From positions 124,001 through 188,000 of the forward strand of contig UCMT01000058.1 of assembly GCA_900473795.1 (NCBI GenBank): 64,000 nucleotides of DNA, given 5' to 3'. A program made the translations under genes and the position numbers. This DNA comes from Hyphomicrobiales bacterium. Lineage in GTDB: Bacteria > Pseudomonadota > Alphaproteobacteria > Rhizobiales > Rhizobiaceae. Positions 19,119 through 26,808 of this stretch are shown piece by piece. The notes beneath the pieces are model-generated. The model was not told the origin of the DNA. It did no database searches and saw only the letters and a list, made by a program, of their open reading frames with translations. Numbering within the stretch: position 1 is the stretch's first letter; each line of letters opens with the position of its first letter.

Positions 19119-19251
19119 ACCCCTCCCCAACCCTCCCCACGAGGGGGAGGGAGCCGACCGCGTTTGCCTCGCCTTTTTCTGTGCTTTGGACGGCAGGCGA
19201 GCGGCACACGGGATAACCCCCTCCCCCTCGTGGGGAGGGTTGGGGAGGGGT
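19119..19251. repeat. Inverted repeat pair in the divergent promoter region
   Basis: Arm 19119-19152 (acccctccccaaccctcccc onward) is repeated inverted at 19217-19251 (ending ggttggggaggggt), about 33 matching bases separated by about 64. It occupies the gap between the flavoprotein operon and its divergent LysR gene. The arms differ in sequence from the other palindromic families in the window. Confidence 0.85.
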
Positions 19252-19275
19252 TTCAACGGCACATCGGGCACCTTC

Positions 19276-20124
19276 ATGCAGATCGACCTCATCGAAACCT
19301 TCCTCGACCTGATGGAAACGCGCAGCTTCAATCGCACGGCGGAGCGGCTGAACATCACGCAATCCACCGTCTCCCACCGCGTCAAGGCGCTGGAGGCGCA
19401 GTTCAACCGCAAGCTCTTCACCCGCAACAAGGGCGGTACAACGCCAACGCCATCCGGCCTGCGCTTCCTCGACCACGCGAAAGCCCTGCAGCACCAATGG
19501 CACGAAGCGACGCGGGCGGTGGAGAATGCCGGCGCCTATGAGCGCTCCATGCGCCTCGGCATCCAACACGATCTCGCCGAAGTCTTTGCCGGCCGCTGGC
19601 TTTACGCGGTCCGCGCCGACCTGCCGGCAACATCGATTTACATGGAAGCGGATTATTCCAACCAGATGAACCGGGACCTCGCGGCCGGCGATCTGGATCT
19701 CGCCATCCTCTATACCCCACACTACCTGCCCGACCTGCACTACGAACGCATCGGCGAAATGATTTACAGGCTGGTCAGCACCACCGCGCGGACAGTCGGT
19801 GAACTGCAGCCCGAGACCTATATCCAGGCCGTCTATTCACCCGCCTTCGACCGGGCGCACAGGTTGGCTTTGCCGCATCTTTCAGCGGCGCCGCTGGCTT
19901 CGGGACAGAACATAGCCATCATGGATTTGCTGAAGACGCTGGGGGGCGCCGCCTACGTCATGAGCAGCACCGCGGCTGACCTTGCCAGGGAAGGCGCAGC
20001 TTTCCCGATAGAGGATGCGCCGCCCATTCCGCAGGCCGTCTATGCCGCGACGAGCATCCGCACACGGCACGCGCACCAGCACCGCCGCATCATCGGTGTC
20101 ATGCAGGATCTGCTGGCTTCCTAA
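19276..20124 (+). CDS. LysR-family transcriptional regulator
   Basis: 282 residues with an N-terminal winged helix-turn-helix (IETFLDLMETRSFNRTAERL, about 5-62) and a shorter than usual effector-binding half. ATG 19276 begins the conserved first helix; the longer frame extends into the palindromic repeat and was rejected. Divergent placement against the demethylase operon at 14117-19011 makes that operon the likely target, with a methylated amine or its product as a plausible effector (inference). It is convergent with the GGDEF-EAL gene, with 21 bp between the stops. Confidence 0.85.
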   Translation: MQIDLIETFLDLMETRSFNRTAERLNITQSTVSHRVKALEAQFNRKLFTRNKGGTTPTPSGLRFLDHAKALQHQWHEATRAVENAGAYERSMRLGIQHDLAEVFAGRWLYAVRADLPATSIYMEADYSNQMNRDLAAGDLDLAILYTPHYLPDLHYERIGEMIYRLVSTTARTVGELQPETYIQAVYSPAFDRAHRLALPHLSAAPLASGQNIAIMDLLKTLGGAAYVMSSTAADLAREGAAFPIEDAPPIPQAVYAATSIRTRHAHQHRRIIGVMQDLLAS

Positions 20125-20145
20125 GCGCTGCCTGCAGAAATCCCG

Positions 20146-21912
20146 TCAAAACTGGAGGGCAAGTTCGGTGTTCTGCATTTCTATCAACTGGGCCAGCATA
20201 TCAGGGCCGGAGACCGGATAAGCGATCGCGTAACCCTGCAGAACATCGCAGCCGAGCCGCGTCGAAAGCTTGGCGTGCTCCTGCGTCTCGACCCCTTCGG
20301 CGACCACTTCGATGTCGAGCGCCTTGGCAATGTCGACGATCGAGCGCAGCAGCCGCTTCTGTTCGCGCGAGGTGGTGATCGGAAAGACCAGCCGCCGGTC
20401 GATTTTCAGCCGCCGCGGCTTCACCTTCGTCAGCCCGATGATCGAGGCGTGTCCGGAACCGAAGTCATCGATCTCGATGTCTATGCCCATCTGCTTCAAG
20501 GCAGCAACATTGGAAAGCACGCCTTCTTCGCTGTCGTCGAGAAAGATCGTCTCCAGCAATTCGAAGGACAATGTATCCGGCTCGACATCCATCTGCTGAA
20601 GCTCGTCGATCAAGAGCGGATCGGACAACCGCGCCGCCGAAACATTCACCGCTATCCGCGGAACGTGCACGCCCTGACGCATCCAGGCTCGCCGGTCCTT
20701 CAACGCAGCCTTCAGAATTGCGGCGTCGAGGTCGTCCAGCATGCCAAGGCCTCCCGCTACGGTGATGAACTCTCCCGGCAACAGAAGCCCGCGTTTCGGA
20801 TGACGCCACCGCGCCAAAGCCTCCAGTCCGACGATGCGGCGGGTGCGCGCATCGACCTGCGCCTGGTAGAAGGGAACAAACTCTCCCTTCTCAAGTCCGC
20901 GCGTAAATTGCTTGGCGACGCGACGCTCGTTGTTGAGCTGCGCCTTGAGCTGTGCCGAGAAAACCTCCACCCTGCCCCGACCTAGTTTCTTGGCGCGGTG
21001 CAAGGCAATATCGGCCTCGGTGAGCAGGCTAGCGACATGTCTGCCACTGGCGGAGGCCAGTCCGATCGATGCGCCGGTGCGCAGCACTTCGTCATTGTGC
21101 CAGATCGATTGCTTCAGTTGCTGGGCGAGCCGCTCGGCAACGGTCTTCAAATCCTCGATAGAGTTGAAATTGGCGATCAGCGCCGCAAATTCGTCGCCGC
21201 CGATACGCGCGACGAAGGCGTTGCTCGGCAATGCGGCGACAATCCGGCTGGCCGCGGATTTCAGCACATTGTCACCCACCGAATGGCCGGCCGTATCATT
21301 GATCTGCTTGAACCGGTCGAGACCGATATGAAGGATCGCCAACTTGTCCAGCCCGGCATCCTCGGAAAGTTCCACCAATCGACGGTCGAAGAAGCGGCGG
21401 TTCGGTAGCCCGGTCAGATAATCGTGCTCGGCCGCGTGCTCGATCCGTCGGGCGCTCGCCTCGAGAGCGACGGCGCGTTTCTCGGCAATGGCCTTCTGCC
21501 GCTGCAGTTCCCGATTGAGCAGCACATCCGCCGTCACGTCCCACTCGACACCGATGAAGGTGATGTTTCCATCGTTCTCGAAGCAATGCGCCCGCGAGCG
21601 GAGATGCCGAAGTTTGCCGTCGGGCAGAACGATACGATATTCCGAAGAATAGGGCCCCTTGCGTTTGATGGCGTCGTCGAAATCCGCCTCTGCCTGCTTG
21701 AGGTCATCGGGATGGATCGCCTTGGCCCACACCGCCGCCTTGACGCGCTTGCTTGTCTTGCCGGTTCCATAGAGCCGGTGCATCTGCATATCCCAGACGA
21801 CTTCGTCCTTCTGCGTATCGTGTTCCCATACGCCGATCCGGGAGGCGTCAAGCGCGAGCTCCAGCCTCCGAAGAATATTCTGAAATTCCTGTTCGGACCT
21901 CGCCGCTTTCAT
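20146..21912 (-). CDS. PAS-GGDEF-EAL cyclic-di-GMP signalling protein
   Basis: 588 residues: PAS with PAC at about 15-130 (WDMQMHRLYGTGK...YRIVLPDGKLRHLRSR), GGDEF at about 165-320 with an intact RIGGDEFAAL, and EAL at about 335-580. The EAL part keeps EALAR, the second-site IDDFGSGHASI and AEGVET, so both the cyclase and phosphodiesterase sites look competent. The RxxD product-inhibition site five residues before GGDEF is not present (the sequence there is LPSN). No membrane span or signal peptide is visible, so it is a cytoplasmic sensor. Monocistronic, between a LysR gene and the cobalamin riboswitch. The signal bound by PAS is unknown. Confidence 0.92.
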   Translation of the reverse strand: MKAARSEQEFQNILRRLELALDASRIGVWEHDTQKDEVVWDMQMHRLYGTGKTSKRVKAAVWAKAIHPDDLKQAEADFDDAIKRKGPYSSEYRIVLPDGKLRHLRSRAHCFENDGNITFIGVEWDVTADVLLNRELQRQKAIAEKRAVALEASARRIEHAAEHDYLTGLPNRRFFDRRLVELSEDAGLDKLAILHIGLDRFKQINDTAGHSVGDNVLKSAASRIVAALPSNAFVARIGGDEFAALIANFNSIEDLKTVAERLAQQLKQSIWHNDEVLRTGASIGLASASGRHVASLLTEADIALHRAKKLGRGRVEVFSAQLKAQLNNERRVAKQFTRGLEKGEFVPFYQAQVDARTRRIVGLEALARWRHPKRGLLLPGEFITVAGGLGMLDDLDAAILKAALKDRRAWMRQGVHVPRIAVNVSAARLSDPLLIDELQQMDVEPDTLSFELLETIFLDDSEEGVLSNVAALKQMGIDIEIDDFGSGHASIIGLTKVKPRRLKIDRRLVFPITTSREQKRLLRSIVDIAKALDIEVVAEGVETQEHAKLSTRLGCDVLQGYAIAYPVSGPDMLAQLIEMQNTELALQF

Positions 21913-22150
21913 TGTTTTCTCTATGAATGATTCTTCGCATGCAAATGTGCGCGGGATTGTGCCGCAAGGTTCCTAAAGAACTATTGCCCTCGTAAAGCGC
22001 GAAACGTAATCGGAAATACAAGCAACCATTCAGTGTTATTCAAAACAGGCGCCCTCCCCCGGCGTACTTTGTCCCCATTCCGAACGATAGACCTATGAGC
22101 GAACTTCGGCAACCGTGACGGCAAAGCGGCATTGCGGGTCGCATCGTCGA

Positions 22151-22179
22151 ATTGACATGGACCGAACGACGTCATAATC
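22151..22179 (+). promoter_or_regulatory. Candidate promoter for the cobalamin-riboswitch transcript
   Basis: ATTGACA at 22151-22157 resembles a -35 box (rhizobial cTTGAC), and CATAATC at 22173-22179 could be the -10 at slightly short spacing. It sits just upstream of the first riboswitch stem. Pattern-based only. Confidence 0.35.
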
Positions 22180-22189
22180 ATCGTCTGAT

Positions 22190-22430
22190 CAATTGGTTCC
22201 CTTGGAAGCGAACGCTTCCGGGGAGTAAATGGGAACGTGACGGATGGACCCATACTGGGCATTTCAATCACGGCCGACCCCGCGACTGTAGAGCGGTCAG
22301 AGTTTGTCATGCCGGTCAATCCGGCAAAAGCCACTGCGGCGGCGGGCCTTGGCCCGCACCTTGGGAAGGCGAGACAGGCTCACTGGTGCTAAGCACCTGA
22401 CGCCGCGAGCCAGGAAACCTGCCGGTTGAT
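22190..22430 (+). ncRNA. Cobalamin (B12) riboswitch
   Basis: The conserved blocks appear in order: ggttccc pairing with gggaac (22195/22231), gcgactgtag (22282 region), aaagccactgc (22327 region), ttgggaaggc (22361 region), and the B12 box AGCCAGGAAACCTGCC at 22408-22423. The leader ends about 60 bp before the cbtB start, leaving room for the B12-responsive hairpin to mask the ribosome site GGAGG at 22479. Adenosylcobalamin binding would be expected to shut off cobalt uptake when B12 is sufficient. Confidence 0.93.
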
Positions 22431-22487
22431 GAAGGGCATGGTGCCCAATTGGTGGGACATTTCCCACACGCCATCACGGAGGTTGTC

Positions 22488-22664
22488 ATGGCTACGACTA
22501 CAGTTTCGAGCGTTTCGCTCTCCCTCAACGACCGCATCACCGCCGGTATCCTCGCCCTTCTGATCGGCGGTTTCCTGGTTTTCGGCGCCGGTCTCGCGAA
22601 TTCCGCCGTGCTGCATGATACCGCGCACGACGTTCGCCACTCCTACGGTTTCCCCTGCCATTGA
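22488..22664 (+). CDS. cbtB: Cobalt transporter subunit CbtB
   Basis: 58 residues with one membrane span (about 18-38) and the histidine-rich C-terminus HDTAHDVRHSYGFPCH, the hallmark of the CbtB family, proposed metal ligands. ATG 22488 is preceded by GGAGG at ideal spacing. It follows the cobalamin riboswitch and precedes cbtA, which fits the known B12-regulated cobalt uptake pair. The 194-bp gap to cbtA is larger than usual for this pair and contains an 18-bp perfect palindrome. Confidence 0.92.
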   Translation: MATTTVSSVSLSLNDRITAGILALLIGGFLVFGAGLANSAVLHDTAHDVRHSYGFPCH

Positions 22665-22718
22665 TCGGCTGGTGTGAGAAGCCCTGCGCTTTTCGCATTC
22701 ACTCTGACAACGGATCGC

Positions 22719-22736
22719 TGGTTTCCATGGAAACCA
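22719..22736. repeat. 18-bp perfect palindrome between cbtB and cbtA
   Basis: TGGTTTCCATGGAAACCA reads identically on both strands. It has no loop bases, so a dimeric protein site is as likely as an RNA hairpin. No poly-T follows, so it is not an intrinsic terminator. Confidence 0.8.
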
Positions 22737-22858
22737 TGCATTGACGGTATATGCGCCCGTGCTGCGGCACCGGGCGGCATTTGCCATGGGGATTTCAAAC
22801 ATAGCAAGCCAGGGAGCGTTGACGACCATCCGCTCCGCTTGAACCTGGGGGTATCGAA

Positions 22859-23635
22859 ATGATTGTCAAAACACTTCTGGCCGCGTTGGTGGCTGGACTG
22901 ATTGCGGGTGTCTTCACGACGGTGGCGCAGACCGCGCGGGTCGTGCCGATCATCCTTCATGCCGAAGAATATGAAGGCAAGGAGCCCGCCGCCGAACAAC
23001 CAGCCGGCGCCGAGGGTCAGCAGCAACAGCACTCGTCGCTCGAGCAGCCATCAACGATTGGCGATATACTTGCTGCATTCTCGCCGATCACACCTGCTTA
23101 CGCCCATGAGGGCGAGCATGAAGACGAAGGCGGCATCATGTTCGGCATGAGCCGGTTTTCAGGAACCCTGTTTGCCAACCTCGTAACCGGCACGGGGTTC
23201 AGCCTGTTGCTGACCGGCATCAGCTTGCTGATCGGCTATCCCATCACGCTACGCAACGGCGTCCTCTGGGGCGCTTGCGGTTGGCTGGCCGTCCACATGC
23301 TGCCCGCCATCGGCCTGCCGCCGGAATTGCCCGGCTTTCCTGCCGCCGACCTGCATGACCGGCAGATATGGTGGGTGGCGACAGTCCTGCTCTCCGGAGC
23401 TGGTCTGTATCTGCTTGTGCTGCGCCCCGAAATCCTTGCGAAAATCGCCGGCCTTGTCGCGCTGGCCGCGCCGCATATCTACGGCGCGCCGCAGCCTGCG
23501 GATATTTCGAGCCCGGTTCCGGCCGTTCTCGGCGCCGAATTCGCAGTTGCCGCGCTGGCAACCGCTCTCGCCTCGTGGATAGTGCTCGGCCTTGTCTCGG
23601 GTTATATCAACGACCGCTTCCTGAATTCGGCATAA
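22859..23635 (+). CDS. cbtA: Cobalt transporter subunit CbtA
   Basis: 258 residues with about five or six membrane segments: one at the N-terminus (LLAALVAGLIAGVFTTVAQ) and the rest after a long periplasmic or loop region of about residues 35-95 that contains YAHEGEHEDEGG, a His/Glu cluster suitable for metal capture. The remaining spans and the WGACGWLAVHMLP signature agree with the CbtA family. It partners CbtB in B12-controlled cobalt uptake. The transcript ends at a strong terminator whose hairpin lies inside the 3' end of the convergent gene. Confidence 0.9.
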   Translation: MIVKTLLAALVAGLIAGVFTTVAQTARVVPIILHAEEYEGKEPAAEQPAGAEGQQQQHSSLEQPSTIGDILAAFSPITPAYAHEGEHEDEGGIMFGMSRFSGTLFANLVTGTGFSLLLTGISLLIGYPITLRNGVLWGACGWLAVHMLPAIGLPPELPGFPAADLHDRQIWWVATVLLSGAGLYLLVLRPEILAKIAGLVALAAPHIYGAPQPADISSPVPAVLGAEFAVAALATALASWIVLGLVSGYINDRFLNSA

Positions 23636-23652
23636 CGAGCCGGCTTGCAATC

Positions 23653-24489
23653 TCAGCCGCCTGCGCGTTCGAGATGAGCGCGCAGGCGGCTTTTTTGCGT
23701 CTCCTCGTCGAGAAGGACGCAGACATCGCAAAAGGTTCCGCCATCCGTCCGGTAATACAGGCAGCAACCGCTTCGCAGGCGAAAAAAGCGCTCGACCGGC
23801 ACGCCATCCACGATTGCGGCGATCTTTTGATAGCGCAAGGCGCCTGACTTCAGCGGCGAACCTTCCGTGTTGACGATCGCGAGTGCCCAAGCCATCGCCT
23901 GCTCCTCCTGCGCCGATGCTGCCCCTATTTCGAGAAACGCACCGGCAACGCCGTCGGCAGCCAGCCGCCATTGCGCAACCGATGACAGACCGGTGCGGGC
24001 CTTCACCGTTTCGATAATCGGCGCAAGGCTAGCGACGAAGCCGTCATGGAACAGGGCGGCACTGTCGGGGCCTTTGCGAAAATCGCGGAAGCGAAAATGA
24101 AGGCGGCGCAAATCGGACGGAGAAAGTTCCACGCCATCTTTCCGGGAATATGGTTCAAAGCGAATGGCGAGGCTGCTCGGATCGAGATCGGGGACGAGAC
24201 CACTTCTCAGAAAAATGCTGCCGGCTGCAAGACTGAGATGATGACTGTAGAAGGCGATCAGATGAGCGCCCTTTGTGCGGTCATCCATTCCGGCAGCAAA
24301 CCGGCCCTGATAGTCCAGAAGTTCGTCGAGCTCGCGACACGCGCCGGCCACGAGCGAAAAATCAGTTCCGTCGCCGTCAACAGAGGCTTCCACCTGCGGA
24401 AACCACTGCGCAAGCCAAGCCACGGCCGCTTGCACATCCTCTATCGTGGGAGAGGCCGGCCAATCGCCGGTATTCGCGTTCTCGTCCAA
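23653..24489 (-). CDS. FhuF-type ferric-siderophore reductase-like protein
   Basis: 278 residues. The C-terminus has GCCLYYRTDGGTFCDVC, i.e. CC-x10-C-x2-C, the exact FhuF [2Fe-2S] ligand spacing. The rest (HDGFVASLAPIIETVKART, FLEIGAASAQEEQAMAWAL) fits a divergent member of the ferric-iron reductase family. It lies 38 bp after the glucoamylase-like gene on the same strand, an unusual partner, and the two are probably cotranscribed. No siderophore uptake gene is adjacent; the iron operon at 7334-11398 has its own FhuF-type gene. The last codons are encoded within the cbtBA terminator hairpin. Function in siderophore iron release is the family expectation, not shown. Confidence 0.75.
   Translation of the reverse strand: MDENANTGDWPASPTIEDVQAAVAWLAQWFPQVEASVDGDGTDFSLVAGACRELDELLDYQGRFAAGMDDRTKGAHLIAFYSHHLSLAAGSIFLRSGLVPDLDPSSLAIRFEPYSRKDGVELSPSDLRRLHFRFRDFRKGPDSAALFHDGFVASLAPIIETVKARTGLSSVAQWRLAADGVAGAFLEIGAASAQEEQAMAWALAIVNTEGSPLKSGALRYQKIAAIVDGVPVERFFRLRSGCCLYYRTDGGTFCDVCVLLDEETQKSRLRAHLERAGG
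23656..23696 (+). terminator. Rho-independent terminator of cbtBA
   Basis: The stem GCCGCCTGCGC / GCGCAGGCGGC (23656-23666 with 23680-23690) is followed by six T. The hairpin overlaps the coding end of the convergent FhuF-like gene. Confidence 0.9.
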
Positions 24490-24527
24490 AGGGTGCCAAC
24501 TGTTTCTATGCCGGCTGCCCGTTTATC

Positions 24528-25817
24528 TCAAAGCCAGCCGCCGGAGAAGCCTGCTCTTCTCAGACCTCGCCGGATGATCGGCGATTCCCGCATCAGGTTC
24601 CAGATAAGGCCGGTGCGATGATTTTCAATCATCATCAACAGGAGGCCCTGGTCAAGGCCGACGCTGCGGCTGTTGAGCCAGCCTTCGGCGGTCTTGCCGG
24701 GAACGCTCGGGTTGAAACTGCCCAGAAACCGTCCATCCCGGATCACCCCGGGATAGGTCGAGACGATATGGCGTGTCGCCGAGATCGCGGCCTTCGGCTC
24801 AAACGGCAGACAGGCGAGCGGTGCCCATGGCGCGATCGTGCCGTCGTCCGGACCGAGCGGCGCGCCGCGCGCTGCGTAACCGGAAAACTGTTGCTGGCGG
24901 CCATCCTGCAGGCGGCGCGGCCTCAAGGGTCCGTCACAAGACGTCAGCCCCCACATATCGGAACCATAGCCGGCAAAACCACCGGGATTGCTGATCGCAT
25001 AGTCGCGCTGCACGGTAATCGCCCGGCAGGTGTTCTCAAAATAGTCTGTGTCCTTCGCCGCAACGGCCGCATCGCGAATGCCACGGAAATCGATAAAGGC
25101 ATGCGAAAAAAGGTGAATGAACAGTGGCCCGGCATAGAGGAACGGTTTTTCCTTCACCGTCATCCAGTCGAATTTCCCGGCAAAGGCGTCGTAACTCTCC
25201 CTGCCGATCGGGTAGGACGGAGAAGCAAGCGCCAGAACATAGAGGATGATCGCTTCGCTGTAGGATTCCCAGCGAAAGGACAGAAAGCCGCTCCGCGGCT
25301 TCCAGCCGAGCCAGAACGCCCCTTTGCCGTCGAGAGCCCAGGCCCAGTTGGCGCGGGCATAGAGCATGGCGGCGCACGACCGGATCTCCGCCTCGACCTC
25401 GTTTTCCTGGTTGAAATAGGCGGCCGCTGTCAACACGCCGGCAATAAGAAGCGCGCTGTCGATCAGCGACAACTCGCTGCGCCATGTCCGCTGGCCGGTC
25501 CGCATGTCGAGAAAGTGGTAGTAGAGGCCCTTGTACCCCGTCGCATTCTTGTCGCGGCCCTGCCGGCTTTCGGCGAAGAAACGCAGCGTCACCAGTGTCC
25601 TGGCCGCGGCATCCCGCCGGCCTATCCAGCCTCTCTCCACGCCGACCGGATAGGCGGAAAGGCCAAAACCCGTCGCTGCGATGCTGGACGGGACGCCGGG
25701 TAGAGACGTGTCGGCGATAAGCCCATTGTCCGGATTGGCGTATTCAAGGAAGTAACCGAACGCCGCTTGCTGCAACCGGTCGAGAAGGACCGCGTCCGTG
25801 TCGTTTTTCAAAAGCAT
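24528..25817 (-). CDS. Glucoamylase-like protein (Glycoamylase domain, PF10091 type)
   Basis: About 429 residues from ATG 25817 (GGAG upstream); TTG 25844 would add nine. The sequence has the (alpha/alpha)6-barrel look of the bacterial glucoamylase-like domain: LLDRLQQAAFGYFLEYANPD, the IADTSLPGVPSSIAATGFGL stretch, RTWRSELSLIDSALLIAGVL, and SEAIILYVLALASP. No signal peptide is evident, so it may be cytoplasmic. Related domains occur in cyclic beta-glucan synthases and as stand-alone proteins of unknown substrate. It precedes the FhuF-like gene by 38 bp. The catalytic acid is not assigned. Confidence 0.8.
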   Translation of the reverse strand: MLLKNDTDAVLLDRLQQAAFGYFLEYANPDNGLIADTSLPGVPSSIAATGFGLSAYPVGVERGWIGRRDAAARTLVTLRFFAESRQGRDKNATGYKGLYYHFLDMRTGQRTWRSELSLIDSALLIAGVLTAAAYFNQENEVEAEIRSCAAMLYARANWAWALDGKGAFWLGWKPRSGFLSFRWESYSEAIILYVLALASPSYPIGRESYDAFAGKFDWMTVKEKPFLYAGPLFIHLFSHAFIDFRGIRDAAVAAKDTDYFENTCRAITVQRDYAISNPGGFAGYGSDMWGLTSCDGPLRPRRLQDGRQQQFSGYAARGAPLGPDDGTIAPWAPLACLPFEPKAAISATRHIVSTYPGVIRDGRFLGSFNPSVPGKTAEGWLNSRSVGLDQGLLLMMIENHRTGLIWNLMRESPIIRRGLRRAGFSGGWL

Positions 25818-25973
25818 TTCATCAAGCACTCCAATCAACCGCAAGTTTCACCACAAGGCTGCCGCTTGGGCAAATCACCGATTGTTGAACTCGCCTGTAT
25901 GCGAAAGGATCGCCTAAAGAACGACCTGTGCTACACTTTTTGCTCTTGCGACCGGCAGCAGTGATTGGATGAC

Positions 25974-26774
25974 ATGATGTTCACGACACTCGCGATGCTT
26001 CTCAGTCTTTCGGGCGCAGCCGCCGTCACTCCGGCCGCCGGCAGTGCCCAGGTCGATGTCGCGCTCGTCCTCGCCGTCGATATGTCCGGTTCCATGGATA
26101 TCGAGGAAGCGCGGGTGCAGCGCATGGGATATGTAGAAGCCCTGCGCCATGCGGAGTTCATCAATGCTGTAACCGCCGGCCTCAATGGCCGCATCGCCAT
26201 GAGCTATTTCGAGTGGGCCGGCAACGTCAACGAAACGTCACTGGTCGAATGGCAGTTGATCGATGACGCCGAGGACGCCGCAGCGTTCGCCGAACGGATC
26301 GCCGCCCGGCCGGTTTACACGCGACGCGGCACATCGATTTCCAACGCGATCGCGTTTGCCTCGAAACTCATCGCCGCGAGCCCTTATGATGCGATGCGCC
26401 GCGTGATCGATGTGTCCGGCGACGGCCCGAACAATCTGGGCCCGCCGGTCGACCCGGCCCGCGATGCCGCGGTCGCAAGCGGCACCGTGATCAATGGGCT
26501 TGCCATTCTCATCCGCCCGTCCGGCAGCGCCGGCTCGCTCGACCGGTATTATGCGGACTGCGTCATCGGCGGCCCCGGTTCCTTCGTGCTGCCCGTTCGT
26601 CGATCGGAGGATTTCGCCGTTGCGATCAGGCAAAAACTGGTCATGGAGGTGAGCCACCGGCAACCGGTGGAACAGGTGGTTCCGGTCCAGATCGGCCCTT
26701 CCACCGATTGCCTGATCGGCGAGAAACTGCGCCCCAGCATCCTCGATCGGGTCTATCCCGAACTGGACCGGTAG
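25974..26774 (+). CDS. DUF1194 von Willebrand factor A-like secreted protein
   Basis: 266 residues with a probable signal peptide ending around GAAAV-TPAAGSAQ and a vWA fold. The metal-ion-dependent adhesion motif is DMSGSM (D-x-S-x-S) near residue 33, the following TRRGTSISNAI supplies the Thr, and DVSGDGPNN the second Asp. This arrangement is typical of DUF1194 proteins common in rhizobia, whose role is unknown. ATG 25974 was chosen; ATG 25977 is equally possible. It is divergent from the glucoamylase-like gene and convergent with the amine oxidase gene. Confidence 0.82.
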   Translation: MMFTTLAMLLSLSGAAAVTPAAGSAQVDVALVLAVDMSGSMDIEEARVQRMGYVEALRHAEFINAVTAGLNGRIAMSYFEWAGNVNETSLVEWQLIDDAEDAAAFAERIAARPVYTRRGTSISNAIAFASKLIAASPYDAMRRVIDVSGDGPNNLGPPVDPARDAAVASGTVINGLAILIRPSGSAGSLDRYYADCVIGGPGSFVLPVRRSEDFAVAIRQKLVMEVSHRQPVEQVVPVQIGPSTDCLIGEKLRPSILDRVYPELDR

Positions 26775-26808
26775 GCAGTTCCAAGTCAGATCGTCGCCGG
26801 TCCGGTGG

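Noticed and set aside
22719-22736. Palindrome as an intrinsic terminator between cbtB and cbtA
   Set aside because: There is no loop and no T-run on either side, so termination is unlikely. It was kept only as an unexplained palindrome.
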